Shown one piece after another: positions 26,809 to 36,833 of a stretch of 37,474 nt of DNA. Every line of letters begins with the position of its first letter. The stretch's first letter is position 1. Source of the DNA: Comamonadaceae bacterium (GTDB taxonomy: Bacteria; Pseudomonadota; Gammaproteobacteria; Burkholderiales; Burkholderiaceae_C); assembly GCA_947373245.1 (NCBI GenBank), contig CANBWY010000019.1, positions 1 to 37,474 of the forward strand. The letters are read 5' to 3'. The translations under genes were made by a program, and so were the position numbers. The notes below the pieces were generated by a model. That model ran no database searches, was not told the DNA's origin, and saw only the letters and a program-made list of their open reading frames with translations.

Positions 26809-26818
26809 GTGTTTCTCC

Positions 26819-28510
26819 TTACTGCGGCAAGGCTGTGTTGAGGGCCGCTTGCAAACGTGTGGCGTCTAGCGTGAGCCAGCGTGCACAAATGTGTTGGTCA
26901 GGTCGAAGGAGGTACGCACCACCGTTTGCAGGCACGCCGTAACGTTCACGCAGGTGACCATTGACATCAGCCAAGGTCATGTCAGCACCGACGACCGCCT
27001 GTGCGCTACCCACGGCAATCACTTTCAAAGGTATGCCTCTGGCGCGTGCTGCGGCGATGGTTTGCTGCAAGGTCTCGGGCATCGCAGGTGCATGGGTGAA
27101 ATACAACAAGTCGAAGCCGCCCCCCACATGGTCAAGTAAGAAATCACTGGCCCCCAAACGCACGTTTTGAGGCGGTGCACCGTGGCCGGGACCGGCCTTG
27201 AACAAAGCGTTGTCATCGCCCGTGCTATTGAGCATGGAGTGTGTGTATTCGTGTGGGCGTGAGGTGCGCCAGTGGTAGAGCGGACGCACAAATGCTTGTG
27301 TGAGCGAGAGCGACAACACCGCATCGCGTAGCAACTGAAAGCCACCAGCCGGCGGTGTCATGAAGCGTGTGCTCTTGCCTGCTTCATGGATGATTTCGCG
27401 GGCTGCACCCACGCGTTCTGCGCTGTGGTTGGTCAATAATTTTTGACTGGCCAAGCCTTTGACCACAAAGGCCAGATGCCAACCCAAAGACTGCGCATCT
27501 TGGAACGCGGTATTGGCACCGCGTACACCAAAAATTGGCAACAAGTGAGCTGCGTCACCTGTGAAAATTACGCTGCCGTGCACAAAGTCAGGCAGGGTCA
27601 ATGTGCGCGCTGAATACACCGAAGACCAGTCCATTTCCCACGTCGCATCGGCGTGACCAATCATGGCGAGATGTGCATCAATGCGCGCTTTGAGCGATTC
27701 AGGTTTCAAGGCCTCTTCAGGTGTTTCGCCATCGGGCAATTGGTAGTCGACACGCCAAATGCCGTGCGGCTCGCGGTGCATCAAGATGGTGTTGCCTGGG
27801 TTCCAGTCAGGGTCAAAATAGGCCAAGCGCTCGGTGGGCAGTGGCAGGTCTATCTTGATGTCCGCAATCACGAAAAAGCCTTCATACGAAGCCCCTTCCA
27901 TGTCTAAATTCATGCCTGTGCGTATGGCGGAACGACCGCCATCGGCGGCGATCACCCAGTCGCTCTCCAATGTGTAAAGGCCGTTGGGGGTGTCAACTTC
28001 GAGGACGGCATAGCCGTCTTTTTGATCGACTGCGTTGACTTTGTTGCCCCATCGAAAATCGATCAAGGGGTTGGCTTTGCAGGCGTCGTGCAGGTATTCC
28101 TCCATGAACTGCTGCTGCACGTTGATGATGGGGAAAAAGCGGTCGTCGGCATCATGTGGCGCTTCCATCCGAAACACGCGTTGGCCTTTGTAATATGAGT
28201 TGCCAAAACGCCAAGGCAAGCCACCTTCGGTCATGCGGTCGGCCACGCCAACTTGCTGCAAAATTTCCATCGAACGGCGTGTGAAGCAGATGGCTCGGCT
28301 GCCCTGTGAAAATTGCAGTTCAGACGACAACACCACGCTGGCCACACCGTGGCGTGCCAGCTCTAGCGCCGCCACCATGCCTGCGGGGCCAGCCCCCACG
28401 ATCACGACTTTGTGACGGGGTTGTTTCGGGTGTTGCGAAGCCAGCCATGGTTTGAAAACTTCGTATGAATAGTAGAGCGAGGGCCGGGCTTGTGTGGTGG
28501 GTGTGTGCAT
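26819..28510 (-). CDS. FAD-dependent aromatic monooxygenase (PheA/TfdB-type hydroxylase)
   Basis: 563 residues. The FAD dinucleotide loop VVIVGAGPAGMVAALELARHG starts at 35 (Gly39, Gly41, Gly44); the DG motif WVIAADGGRSAIR has Asp190; the GD motif VIFTGDAAHLLPIFGVRGAN has Asp319. The C-terminal part (about 430-563) looks like the thioredoxin-like domain of phenol-hydroxylase-type enzymes. Such enzymes insert one oxygen atom into an aromatic ring with NAD(P)H. It follows the MarR gene by 24 bp and heads the catabolic part of the operon. Substrates such as a hydroxybenzoate, hydroxyphenylpropionate or hydroxyphenylacetate are possible; none can be chosen from sequence. Confidence 0.88.
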   Translation of the reverse strand: MHTPTTQARPSLYYSYEVFKPWLASQHPKQPRHKVVIVGAGPAGMVAALELARHGVASVVLSSELQFSQGSRAICFTRRSMEILQQVGVADRMTEGGLPWRFGNSYYKGQRVFRMEAPHDADDRFFPIINVQQQFMEEYLHDACKANPLIDFRWGNKVNAVDQKDGYAVLEVDTPNGLYTLESDWVIAADGGRSAIRTGMNLDMEGASYEGFFVIADIKIDLPLPTERLAYFDPDWNPGNTILMHREPHGIWRVDYQLPDGETPEEALKPESLKARIDAHLAMIGHADATWEMDWSSVYSARTLTLPDFVHGSVIFTGDAAHLLPIFGVRGANTAFQDAQSLGWHLAFVVKGLASQKLLTNHSAERVGAAREIIHEAGKSTRFMTPPAGGFQLLRDAVLSLSLTQAFVRPLYHWRTSRPHEYTHSMLNSTGDDNALFKAGPGHGAPPQNVRLGASDFLLDHVGGGFDLLYFTHAPAMPETLQQTIAAARARGIPLKVIAVGSAQAVVGADMTLADVNGHLRERYGVPANGGAYLLRPDQHICARWLTLDATRLQAALNTALPQ

Positions 28511-28534
28511 GTGTAAATTCCAAATGACGTTCGC

Positions 28535-28969
28535 TTAGCGCGGACGTGCGTGAGCGATCAGGCGGTCGAACATGGCACTCAAGACCAACTGCTCTTTGTC
28601 GCTCAAGCAGCCAAAGATTTGTTGATTGCGTAGGGTCACCATCTCCATGGCACGTTTGAAAATTTTGCGACCCGCTGGCGTCAGCGTGAGCACAACGCCT
28701 CGGCCATCCCCTGGGTGATCGGCTTTGAGTACCAGCCCTTGATCGACCAGCGCTTGTGCAGCGCGACTCGCTTGGCCTTTGTTCAAATTGGCTTTTTCAG
28801 CCAACGCTTTCACCGACAACGGTTCAAACGTACCGACCGTGGTTAAGCATCGCCCGTCACTCATCGACAAACCCGTGTGCTCTGGATAGATGGACTGACT
28901 GTCCGCATCGGTCAATTTGTGGAGCTGGTGCAGACGGTAAGTCAGCGTGCGATCAAGTTGCGTGGTCAT
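28535..28969 (-). CDS. MarR-family transcriptional regulator
   Basis: 144 residues with a winged helix at about 48-100 (LSVKALAEKANLNKGQASRAAQALVDQGLV, followed by the Asp-Gly-Arg-Gly wing turn DHPGDGRGVVLTLT) and flanking dimerisation helices. MarR repressors of aromatic pathways are released by the substrate or its CoA thioester. It is located inside the operon, between the Bug protein and the monooxygenase (gaps of 13 and 24 bp). The twin palindromes at 30019-30067 are its likely targets, implying autoregulation. Confidence 0.9.
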   Translation of the reverse strand: MTTQLDRTLTYRLHQLHKLTDADSQSIYPEHTGLSMSDGRCLTTVGTFEPLSVKALAEKANLNKGQASRAAQALVDQGLVLKADHPGDGRGVVLTLTPAGRKIFKRAMEMVTLRNQQIFGCLSDKEQLVLSAMFDRLIAHARPR

Positions 28970-28982
28970 GTGAGTTTTGTTT

Positions 28983-29960
28983 TTAGTCAGCTTTGATGTT
29001 GCTGGCTTTGATGATGGGGCCCCACTTTGCGCGTTCTTTGGCCGCGTAGTCAGCCATTTGTTTGGGTGAGCTCGCGATGGCTTCCAGGCCCAACACTTGC
29101 AGGCGCGCTTTGACTTCGGTGGTGTTGATGGCTGTCAACAAAGCTTTGTTGAGCGCAGTGATGGCTTCGACGGGGGTGCCCGCGGGAACGACTAAGCCTT
29201 GCCATGCATAGGCCTCAAAGTTTTTTAAACCCTGTTCGTTCAGCGTGGGGATGTTCTCGAAGTTCTTCACACGCTTGGCGCTTGCCACGCCGATAGGGCG
29301 CAATTTGCCAGCGGTGATGAACTGGTAACCGCTGGCTGTGTCCACAAACATCATGGGCACTTGACCTGCGACCACGTCTTGTACCGCGGGCGCCGCACCG
29401 CGGTAGGGCACATGCGATAGGTTCACATCCGCCATTTCACGGAACAACTCTGTCGCCAAGTGGTGTGGGCTACCTGCGCCTGGTGTGGCGTAGCTCACAC
29501 CATTGGGTTGACTCTTAGCCCAAGCGATGAATTCTTTCAAGTTTTGCGCGGGTACGTTGGGGTTGACGACCAAAATCATCGGGAAACGCACCGTCAAGCC
29601 TACGGGGGCAAAGTCTTTTTCGACGTTGTAACTGAGTTTGCTGTAGATGAACGGATTGGCGGCCAAGGTGCCGGTATCTGCTGACATCAGAACATAGCCA
29701 TCGGCTTTGGCACGTGCCACGTAATCAGCCCCGATGTTGGTGGCGGCGCCGGGTTTGTTCACGATCACAATGCTTTGACCCAAGATGTTGCCCATGGCTT
29801 GCCCCAAAGAACGTGCCACGGTATCTGTGCCGCCGCCTGGTGCATAAGGCACCACCCATTCGATGGTTTTGCTGGGATAGGTCTGCGCCATGGTGAAGGC
29901 GGTTGTGACGCTCAAACAGACGGTCAACGCCATACGGAGGCAATGTTTGATGGACAGCAT
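28983..29960 (-). CDS. Bug-family (TctC-like) tripartite tricarboxylate transport substrate-binding protein
   Basis: 325 residues from the ATG at 29960; the frame is open 72 bp further, but that would place residues before the signal peptide MLSIKHCLRMALTVCLSVTT (cleavage likely near AFTMA-QTYPSK). The mature start YPSKTIEWVVPYAPGGGTDTVAR and the downstream PGAGSPHHLATELF and VPYRGAAPAVQDVVAGQVP are classic Bug motifs. These periplasmic proteins bind carboxylates, often aromatic acids, and serve TctAB membrane transporters or sensing. No tctA or tctB is nearby, so it is an orphan here. It is the first gene of the MarR-controlled operon. Confidence 0.9.
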   Translation of the reverse strand: MLSIKHCLRMALTVCLSVTTAFTMAQTYPSKTIEWVVPYAPGGGTDTVARSLGQAMGNILGQSIVIVNKPGAATNIGADYVARAKADGYVLMSADTGTLAANPFIYSKLSYNVEKDFAPVGLTVRFPMILVVNPNVPAQNLKEFIAWAKSQPNGVSYATPGAGSPHHLATELFREMADVNLSHVPYRGAAPAVQDVVAGQVPMMFVDTASGYQFITAGKLRPIGVASAKRVKNFENIPTLNEQGLKNFEAYAWQGLVVPAGTPVEAITALNKALLTAINTTEVKARLQVLGLEAIASSPKQMADYAAKERAKWGPIIKASNIKAD

Positions 29961-30018
29961 GAGTAGATCTCGCTTGAAGTGGGTTGATGAAAGAAAGTGA
30001 CGGTATTTTTGCTCTTTT

Positions 30019-30067
30019 GGTTGCGCGCGCAACTAGGTGTTTGTACCGATGGTTGCGAATGCAACTA
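30019..30067 (-). promoter_or_regulatory. Twin palindromic operators for the aromatic operon
   Basis: On the minus strand the 17-mers TAGTTGCGCGCGCAACC (30019-30035) and TAGTTGCATTCGCAACC (30051-30067) share the form TAGTTGC-n4-GCAACC and start 32 bp apart, about three helical turns. They lie 59-107 bp upstream of the Bug-protein start and about 77 bp from ygiQ on the other side. The dyad with a 4-bp centre suits a MarR dimer, and the MarR gene sits in this operon. Confidence 0.7.
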
Positions 30068-30143
30068 AATCATTGCGAACGAGAACGAGGTAAATAGCCT
30101 TGAAAGGTGAGGGAAAACAGCTAACCCGTACACTTGACACCCC

Positions 30144-32492
30144 ATGAATGCTTACGCCGACGTCTCCCTTTTCCCCCGCAACGCCAAGCCGCTGACCAGT
30201 TACCGCAAGTACTGGGCCGCCCGCTTTGGTACGGCCCCCATGTTGCCCATGAGCCGTGAGGAAATGACGCAACTCGGCTGGGACAGCTGCGACATCATCA
30301 TCGTGACGGGGGACGCTTATGTAGACCACCCGAGCTTTGGCATGTCGGTAATTGGTCGCATGTTGGAGAACCAAGGTTTTCGCGTCGGCATCATTGCCCA
30401 GCCCGATTGGCAAAGCGCCGATCCGTTCAAGGCTTTGGGTAAACCCAACCTGTTTTTCGGCGTGACCGCCGGCAACATGGATTCGATGATCAACCGCTAC
30501 ACGGCGGACCGCAAAATCCGCAGCGACGACGCCTACACACCCGGCGACGTAGGCGGCAAGCGCCCAGACCGCGCCGCCCTGGTGTACAGCCAACGCTGCA
30601 AAGAAGCCTACAACGACGTACCGATTGTGTTGGGCGGCATCGAAGGCTCGCTGCGCCGCATTGCGCATTACGACTATTGGTCCGACAAAGTGCGCCGCTC
30701 CATCGTGGTGGATAGCAAATGCGATTTGCTGCTGTACGGCAACGCCGAACGTGCCATTGTGGAAATTGCCCACCGCTTGGCAGCCAAAGAGCCAGTGCAA
30801 GACATCACGGACGTGCGCGGCACCGCCTTTGTACGCCGCGAAACGCCTGAGGGTTGGTTTGAGATTGATTCCTCCAGCATCGACGTGCCGGGCAGGGTAG
30901 AGGCGCACGTCAACCCGTATTTGATGGTCAGCGAACAAGCCAAAGCGCAAGGCGAAACCTGTGCGCGTGAAGACGAGGCCAATGCGGTGGCAAATGCAGC
31001 CAATGCGCAAGCTGTGGCTTCTGTAGGCAGCAACGCTGCAGGCTTCACCATTTCGCCGCTGAACTTTGTGCCCAACCCAGCCTTCCAAGGCAAAGGCAAG
31101 CTCAAAGTGCCCCCGCGCGAGCGCAGCGTGATTCGCTTGCCTGCTTTTGAGCAAGTCAAGTCAGACCCCATCCTTTATGCCCACGCCAACCGCGTGTTGC
31201 ACTTAGAAACCAACCCTGGCAATGCGCGCGCTTTGGTGCAAGCCCATGGCGAAGGCCATACCGCACGCGATGTGTGGGTCAACCCACCCCCCATTCCGCT
31301 CACCACCGCTGAGATGGACCATGTGTTTGACTTGCCTTACGCACGCAGCCCACATCCCGCCTATGCCGACGAGAACGGTAGCCACGATGGCGCGACCAAA
31401 ATTCCCGCGTGGGAGATGATTCGCTTCAGCGTCAACATCATGCGCGGCTGCTTTGGTGGTTGCACGTTTTGCTCCATCACTGAGCACGAAGGCCGCATCA
31501 TTCAGAGCCGAAGCGAAGAATCGGTCATTCGCGAGATTGAAGACATCCGCGACAAAGTGTCTGGCTTCACTGGCGTCATTTCAGACCTCGGCGGCCCCAC
31601 AGCCAATATGTACCGCTTGGGTTGCAAGAGCCCCGAGATTGAAGCCGCGTGCCGCAAGCCCAGCTGTGTGTATCCCGGCATTTGCCAAAACTTGGGCACC
31701 AACCACACGCCGCTCATCAACATTTACCGCCGTGCGCGTGCGCTCAGAGGCATCAAAAAAATCTTGATTGGCTCAGGTCTGCGTTATGACCTAGCCGTCA
31801 AGTCGCCCGAGTATGTGAAAGAGCTGGTGCAGCACCACGTGGGCGGCTACCTCAAGATTGCACCTGAGCACACCGAGGGTGGCCCGTTGTCGAAGATGAT
31901 GAAGCCCGGCATCGGCACGTATGACCGCTTCAAAACCATGTTCGACAAGTTCAGCGAAGAAGTGGGTAAGAAGCAATTCCTCGTGCCGTACTTCATTGCT
32001 GCCCACCCCGGTACCAGCGACGAAGACATGATGAACTTGGCCCTGTGGCTCAAGCGCAATGGCTTTCGTGCCGACCAGGTGCAAACCTTCTATCCCAGCC
32101 CCATGGCCACGGCCACTGCCATGTACCACTCGGGCCGCAACCCGTTGGGCCGCGTGACACGCAGCAGCGAAACGGTCGATGTGGTCCGCGGCGAGCGCCG
32201 CCGCCGCCTGCACAAAGCCTTCTTGCGTTACCACGATGCGAACAACTGGCCCTTGTTGCGCGAGGCTTTGAAATCTATGGGCCGCGCCGACTTGATTGGC
32301 AATGGCAAGCAGCATTTGATTCCCACTTTTCAGCCCTTGACCGATGGCGGCTATACCAGTGCGCGTCGCAAAAACAGCACGGCGACACCCACCAAAGGCC
32401 GTGTACTCACCCAGCACACAGGTTTGCCGCCTCGCGTGAATGGCGCAGGTAAACCCAGCGCCAACGTTGCCAAGCGCAAAACCAACCGTTGA
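30144..32492 (+). CDS. ygiQ: YgiQ-family radical SAM protein
   Basis: 782 residues, somewhat longer than the roughly 740 of E. coli YgiQ, with a basic C-terminal tail ([15 protein letters not shown] and beyond). The radical-SAM cluster motif is Cys436-x3-Cys440-x2-Cys443 in [19 protein letters not shown]. The N-terminal domain ([38 protein letters not shown]) is characteristic of the UPF0313 family. It should bind a 4Fe-4S cluster and SAM, but the reaction is not established. An Ala-rich insertion near residues 278-300 looks like a flexible linker. It is probably monocistronic, diverging from the Bug-led operon and converging on smpB. Confidence 0.92.
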   Translation: MNAYADVSLFPRNAKPLTSYRKYWAARFGTAPMLPMSREEMTQLGWDSCDIIIVTGDAYVDHPSFGMSVIGRMLENQGFRVGIIAQPDWQSADPFKALGKPNLFFGVTAGNMDSMINRYTADRKIRSDDAYTPGDVGGKRPDRAALVYSQRCKEAYNDVPIVLGGIEGSLRRIAHYDYWSDKVRRSIVVDSKCDLLLYGNAERAIVEIAHRLAAKEPVQDITDVRGTAFVRRETPEGWFEIDSSSIDVPGRVEAHVNPYLMVSEQAKAQGETCAREDEANAVANAANAQAVASVGSNAAGFTISPLNFVPNPAFQGKGKLKVPPRERSVIRLPAFEQVKSDPILYAHANRVLHLETNPGNARALVQAHGEGHTARDVWVNPPPIPLTTAEMDHVFDLPYARSPHPAYADENGSHDGATKIPAWEMIRFSVNIMRGCFGGCTFCSITEHEGRIIQSRSEESVIREIEDIRDKVSGFTGVISDLGGPTANMYRLGCKSPEIEAACRKPSCVYPGICQNLGTNHTPLINIYRRARALRGIKKILIGSGLRYDLAVKSPEYVKELVQHHVGGYLKIAPEHTEGGPLSKMMKPGIGTYDRFKTMFDKFSEEVGKKQFLVPYFIAAHPGTSDEDMMNLALWLKRNGFRADQVQTFYPSPMATATAMYHSGRNPLGRVTRSSETVDVVRGERRRRLHKAFLRYHDANNWPLLREALKSMGRADLIGNGKQHLIPTFQPLTDGGYTSARRKNSTATPTKGRVLTQHTGLPPRVNGAGKPSANVAKRKTNR

Positions 32493-32501
32493 TAAGAAAA
32501 A

Positions 32502-32522
32502 CCTGAGCGAGAACCGCTCAGG
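32502..32522 (-). terminator. Rho-independent terminator of smpB
   Basis: CCTGAGCG pairs with CGCTCAGG (8 bp, 5-nt loop). On the minus strand the stem is followed by TTTTTCTTATC, so it terminates the smpB transcript 11 bp after its stop codon. On the plus strand there is no U-run, so ygiQ transcripts may read through it or use the stem only for protection. Confidence 0.75.
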
Positions 32523-32533
32523 GCGCGCTGTCT

Positions 32534-33010
32534 TTAGCGACTGCGCGACTTCATCGCACGCTCCACCTCGCGCTTGCCTTCGCGGTCTTTGATGGTGTCG
32601 CGTTTGTCGTGCTCGGCCTTGCCTTTGGCCAGCGCGATTTCGCATTTGATCTTGCCGTTTTTCCAATGCATGTTGATGGGCACGAGTGTGTGGCCTTTTT
32701 GCTCGACTTTGCTGATGAGACGTTTGATTTCGTCTTTTTTGAGCAGCAGTTTTTTCGTACGCACGTTGTCGGGATTGACGTGGCTAGATGCCGTGTGCAA
32801 CGGGTTAATTTGGCAGCCAATTAAAAACAGTTCGCCGTTGCGCACCACCACATAGCCGTCTGTGAGTTGCACTTTGCCTTCTCGGGCAGATTTAACCTCC
32901 CAGCCTTCCAGCACCATGCCGGCCTCGAACTTTTCTTCGAAGAAATAGTTGTACGCTGCTTTTTTGTTGTCAGCGATGCGCGAGGAAGTGACAGGTTTTT
33001 TGGTGGCCAT
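32534..33010 (-). CDS. smpB: SsrA-binding protein SmpB
   Basis: 158 residues, the usual length. Conserved features: [20 protein letters not shown] and [14 protein letters not shown] in the oligonucleotide-binding barrel, then [21 protein letters not shown], and a basic, helical C-terminal tail rich in Lys and Arg ([20 protein letters not shown]). It binds tmRNA and positions it on stalled ribosomes. The tmRNA gene itself is not in this window. It diverges from ratA across only 47 bp. Confidence 0.96.
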   Translation of the reverse strand: MATKKPVTSSRIADNKKAAYNYFFEEKFEAGMVLEGWEVKSAREGKVQLTDGYVVVRNGELFLIGCQINPLHTASSHVNPDNVRTKKLLLKKDEIKRLISKVEQKGHTLVPINMHWKNGKIKCEIALAKGKAEHDKRDTIKDREGKREVERAMKSRSR

Positions 33011-33057
33011 TTAATGAATGTGGAGACAGTAGAGCTTCTTACAATGTGGACCATTCT

Positions 33058-33510
33058 ATGAAAACCGTTCACAAGTCCGTACTTATTTGGTTCAGCGCTG
33101 AAGAAATGTTTGCGCTGGTCACCGATGTGGCCAGATACCCTGAGTTTTTGCCTTGGTGCGACCGCGCAGGCGTGATCGAAACACACGCTGACGGCGTGAT
33201 CGCCGAAGTGGGCATGACCTTTGGGGGCTTTCACAAAAGCTTCACCACGCGCAACGTGCACATCGAAGGCCGCCAAGTCAAGCTCGCGCTGGTGGATGGT
33301 CCCTTCAAGCACCTCGATGGCACCTGGGACTTCCACCCGCTGCTTGACCCCAATACCCAAGAGCCGCAACGCGCCTGCCGAATTGAGCTGACCTTGAACT
33401 ACGCCTTTGACAGCATGTTCGGCGCTTTGGTGGGCCCCGTGTTCGACAAAATCGCCGCTACGTTGGTGGATGCATTTGTCAAGCGGGCAGAGCAGGTGTA
33501 CGTCGCGTGA
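33058..33510 (+). CDS. ratA: RatA/Coq10-family START-domain protein
   Basis: 150 residues from the ATG at 33058; a GTG four codons earlier overlaps a likely -10 box (TACAAT, 33040-33045) and is rejected. Motifs of the SRPBCC/Coq10 family are clear: VTDVARYPEFLPWCDRAGVI, GGFHKSFTTRNV, GPFKHLDGTWDF and FDSMFGALVGPVFDKIA. E. coli RatA has been described as a ribosome-association toxin, while the fold suggests binding of a hydrophobic ligand such as ubiquinone; which applies here is unknown. The next gene begins within its stop codon. Confidence 0.88.
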   Translation: MKTVHKSVLIWFSAEEMFALVTDVARYPEFLPWCDRAGVIETHADGVIAEVGMTFGGFHKSFTTRNVHIEGRQVKLALVDGPFKHLDGTWDFHPLLDPNTQEPQRACRIELTLNYAFDSMFGALVGPVFDKIAATLVDAFVKRAEQVYVA

Positions 33511-33866
33511 GCAGGCCCGACATCAAAATCAGCATCACGGTGATGTATTCGCCCGCACACCGGGTGGTGCACGAGCGCACGCTGCCACTCGACGCGGGAA
33601 TGACCGTGTTGCAAGCCTTGCAACACAGCGGCTTGTTAGCCGAATGCCCCGACATCGATTTGAGCCAAGACGAGGCCTTCAGCATCAGTATTTGGGGCCG
33701 CAAAACCACGCCTAACCATGTGCTGCGCGATTTAGACCGCATCGAGATTTGCCGCGCGCTCACAGTGGACCCCAAAGTCGCACGCCGTGAGCGCTTTCAA
33801 AAACAAGGCACCAGCCGAGCGGGCTTGTTCTCTAAGCGCCGTGACGGTGCCAAGCCTGGTTATTGA
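33507..33866 (+). CDS. rnfH: RnfH-family ubiquitin-like protein
   Basis: 119 residues starting with GTG at 33507, which overlaps the ratA TGA (GTGA). The beta-grasp fold is indicated by [41 protein letters not shown] and [20 protein letters not shown]; the last block, with its basic end, is typical of the RnfH (UPF0125) family. The ratA-rnfH pair next to smpB is widely conserved in proteobacteria, but the molecular role of RnfH is not established. Its stop overlaps that of the TolC-type gene by 7 bp. Confidence 0.9.
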   Translation: MSRPDIKISITVMYSPAHRVVHERTLPLDAGMTVLQALQHSGLLAECPDIDLSQDEAFSISIWGRKTTPNHVLRDLDRIEICRALTVDPKVARRERFQKQGTSRAGLFSKRRDGAKPGY

Positions 33867-35119
33867 CCCATGGCGCGGATGCGCTCAATTTCAGCCCAGG
33901 CGCTGGCCAGTTCGAACTGCGCACCGATCAGCTCATTGCGGGCTGCACGGTACACACGTTGCGCATCCAATACCTCTAAAAAGCTTTTTTCACCCGCCTT
34001 GTAGCCGACTTCGGCAATCCTCACAGCATCTGCGGCTTGACGCACGATGCCACCTTCAAGTGCCACAGCTTGTGCGTTGGCGATGCTGTATTGCTGGTAG
34101 GCCGCTTCAAGCGACTGAAGCAATGAAAACTCTTGGAATGCCAGTTCGTTGTCGGATTGCGAGAGTTTGGCGGCGGCTTCGCCCACCGGGCCACCGCGCC
34201 AGTCCCACAAAGGCAAGCTCAAAGCCACGCCCACGCGCTTGTTGCGGTAATCAGGGTCTTGGTCTTGGTCCGCACGCAAAGCGATTTTGGGAAAGCGCAA
34301 TGACTTTTCTTCACTCAGCTTGCGGTCGAATTGTTGGCGCTCTGCACGTGTGCGCAGCAATTCTGGGTTGTTTTTCAGCACCTCTGTGCGAACTTCCTCA
34401 AGCGCAGGTGGCGGTGTGAACGTGTGCGCCACATCTTGCACATCAAACGTATCGGGCAGTTGAGGGCCGATCAAGGCCCGCAACGCGCCACGCGATTGGC
34501 GGATACGCAAGGCGGCAGACTCGGCCATTTTCTTGGCGTTCAACATTTCGGCATCAGCCTTGACCAGCTCGAAGCGGGCGTCTTCGCCCGTTTGCACCCG
34601 CACAGCAATGCGGTTGCGCATGGCTTCGGTTGTTTGGGCATCTTCGCTGGTGGCGCGGCCTTCGGCTTGGCGGCGCACCAAGTCGTAATAGCGCAGGCGC
34701 AATTGCGCGCGCATGTCCGCGCGGAACGCTTTCTCATTGGCCTGTGCGGCATTCAAACCAGCCAGCGCGCCATCGACACGTGGGGTGCGGTGCCAAGGCA
34801 TGTCCAACTCTTGGGTCAAGCTGAGGGTTTTGAGAGAGCCAGACGTGTTGCCTGTTGTGTTTGGGCGAGGCGTGCGCGTGCCATTCATGACCTCAATCTC
34901 AGGGTTTGGGAAAATGCGGGCAGTCTCTACCGCGGCATTGGCGGCTTGAACGGCGTCTGCTGCACCACGAAGGGCTTTGCTTTGGCTGAACATCATCTCT
35001 TCAAGTTCAGACAAATTCAAAACAGATGACACGGGTTGCGCCCATGTGCTGGCAGCGGTGGCCAAACTCAACAAGGCGATGGCGATTTTTTTTGTATTCA
35101 GGCGTAGCAAGCGGGTCAC
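33860..35119 (-). CDS. TolC/CzcC-type outer-membrane efflux protein
   Basis: 419 residues if translation begins at the GTG at 35119; no ATG lies near the signal peptide ([20 protein letters not shown], cleavage near STWAQ), and the open frame upstream to 35482 runs antisense into guaB. The mature protein has two outer-membrane efflux repeats with long coiled helices, including [27 protein letters not shown] and, in the second half, [14 protein letters not shown] and [20 protein letters not shown]. It should form a trimeric exit duct for an RND or ABC pump; CzcC-like metal efflux is the nearest guess. No pump or adaptor gene is within view. Confidence 0.87.
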   Translation of the reverse strand: MTRLLRLNTKKIAIALLSLATAASTWAQPVSSVLNLSELEEMMFSQSKALRGAADAVQAANAAVETARIFPNPEIEVMNGTRTPRPNTTGNTSGSLKTLSLTQELDMPWHRTPRVDGALAGLNAAQANEKAFRADMRAQLRLRYYDLVRRQAEGRATSEDAQTTEAMRNRIAVRVQTGEDARFELVKADAEMLNAKKMAESAALRIRQSRGALRALIGPQLPDTFDVQDVAHTFTPPPALEEVRTEVLKNNPELLRTRAERQQFDRKLSEEKSLRFPKIALRADQDQDPDYRNKRVGVALSLPLWDWRGGPVGEAAAKLSQSDNELAFQEFSLLQSLEAAYQQYSIANAQAVALEGGIVRQAADAVRIAEVGYKAGEKSFLEVLDAQRVYRAARNELIGAQFELASAWAEIERIRAMGQ

Positions 35120-35237
35120 CTCGGATGGTGTGTGGGAAAGGGCGGATGCATTGTCGTTGATGAAATTTTGCCTCAGCTGTGTGAAGTTATGTAATGGGCA
35201 AGGCCCTGTATACAAGTGAATCCAATCCGTTACGTAA

Positions 35238-36731
<1,494 letters not shown>

Positions 36732-36759
36732 ACGCTGATAAGCATTTAGCGTTCACGAC

Positions 36760-36790
36760 AAGCCACCCTTAGGGGTGGCTTTGTTTTTTT
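36760..36790 (+). terminator. Rho-independent terminator after guaB
   Basis: AAGCCACCC pairs with GGGTGGCTT (9 bp, TTAG loop) and is followed by TGTTTTTTT. It lies 29 bp after the guaB stop and 44 bp before guaA. A weaker AACGCT/AGCGTT dyad precedes it. It implies that guaA has its own promoter or depends on partial read-through. Confidence 0.85.
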
Positions 36791-36833
36791 GAGACAATAC
36801 CCAGCTAGGCCACTTGACGGCCCTTTTTTATTT

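Noticed and set aside
30134-30139. TTGACA just before ygiQ as a -35 box
   Set aside because: It is so close to the ATG that transcription would start inside the gene, and no matching -10 follows at 16-18 bp.
30033-31154. 373-codon open frame antisense to ygiQ
   Set aside because: It has no ribosome site or family resemblance, is fully covered by ygiQ, and crosses the operator region of the aromatic operon.
36808-36829. Small GGCC/GGCC dyad followed by T6 just before guaA
   Set aside because: The stem is only 4 bp, too weak to call a terminator, and a strong terminator lies just upstream.
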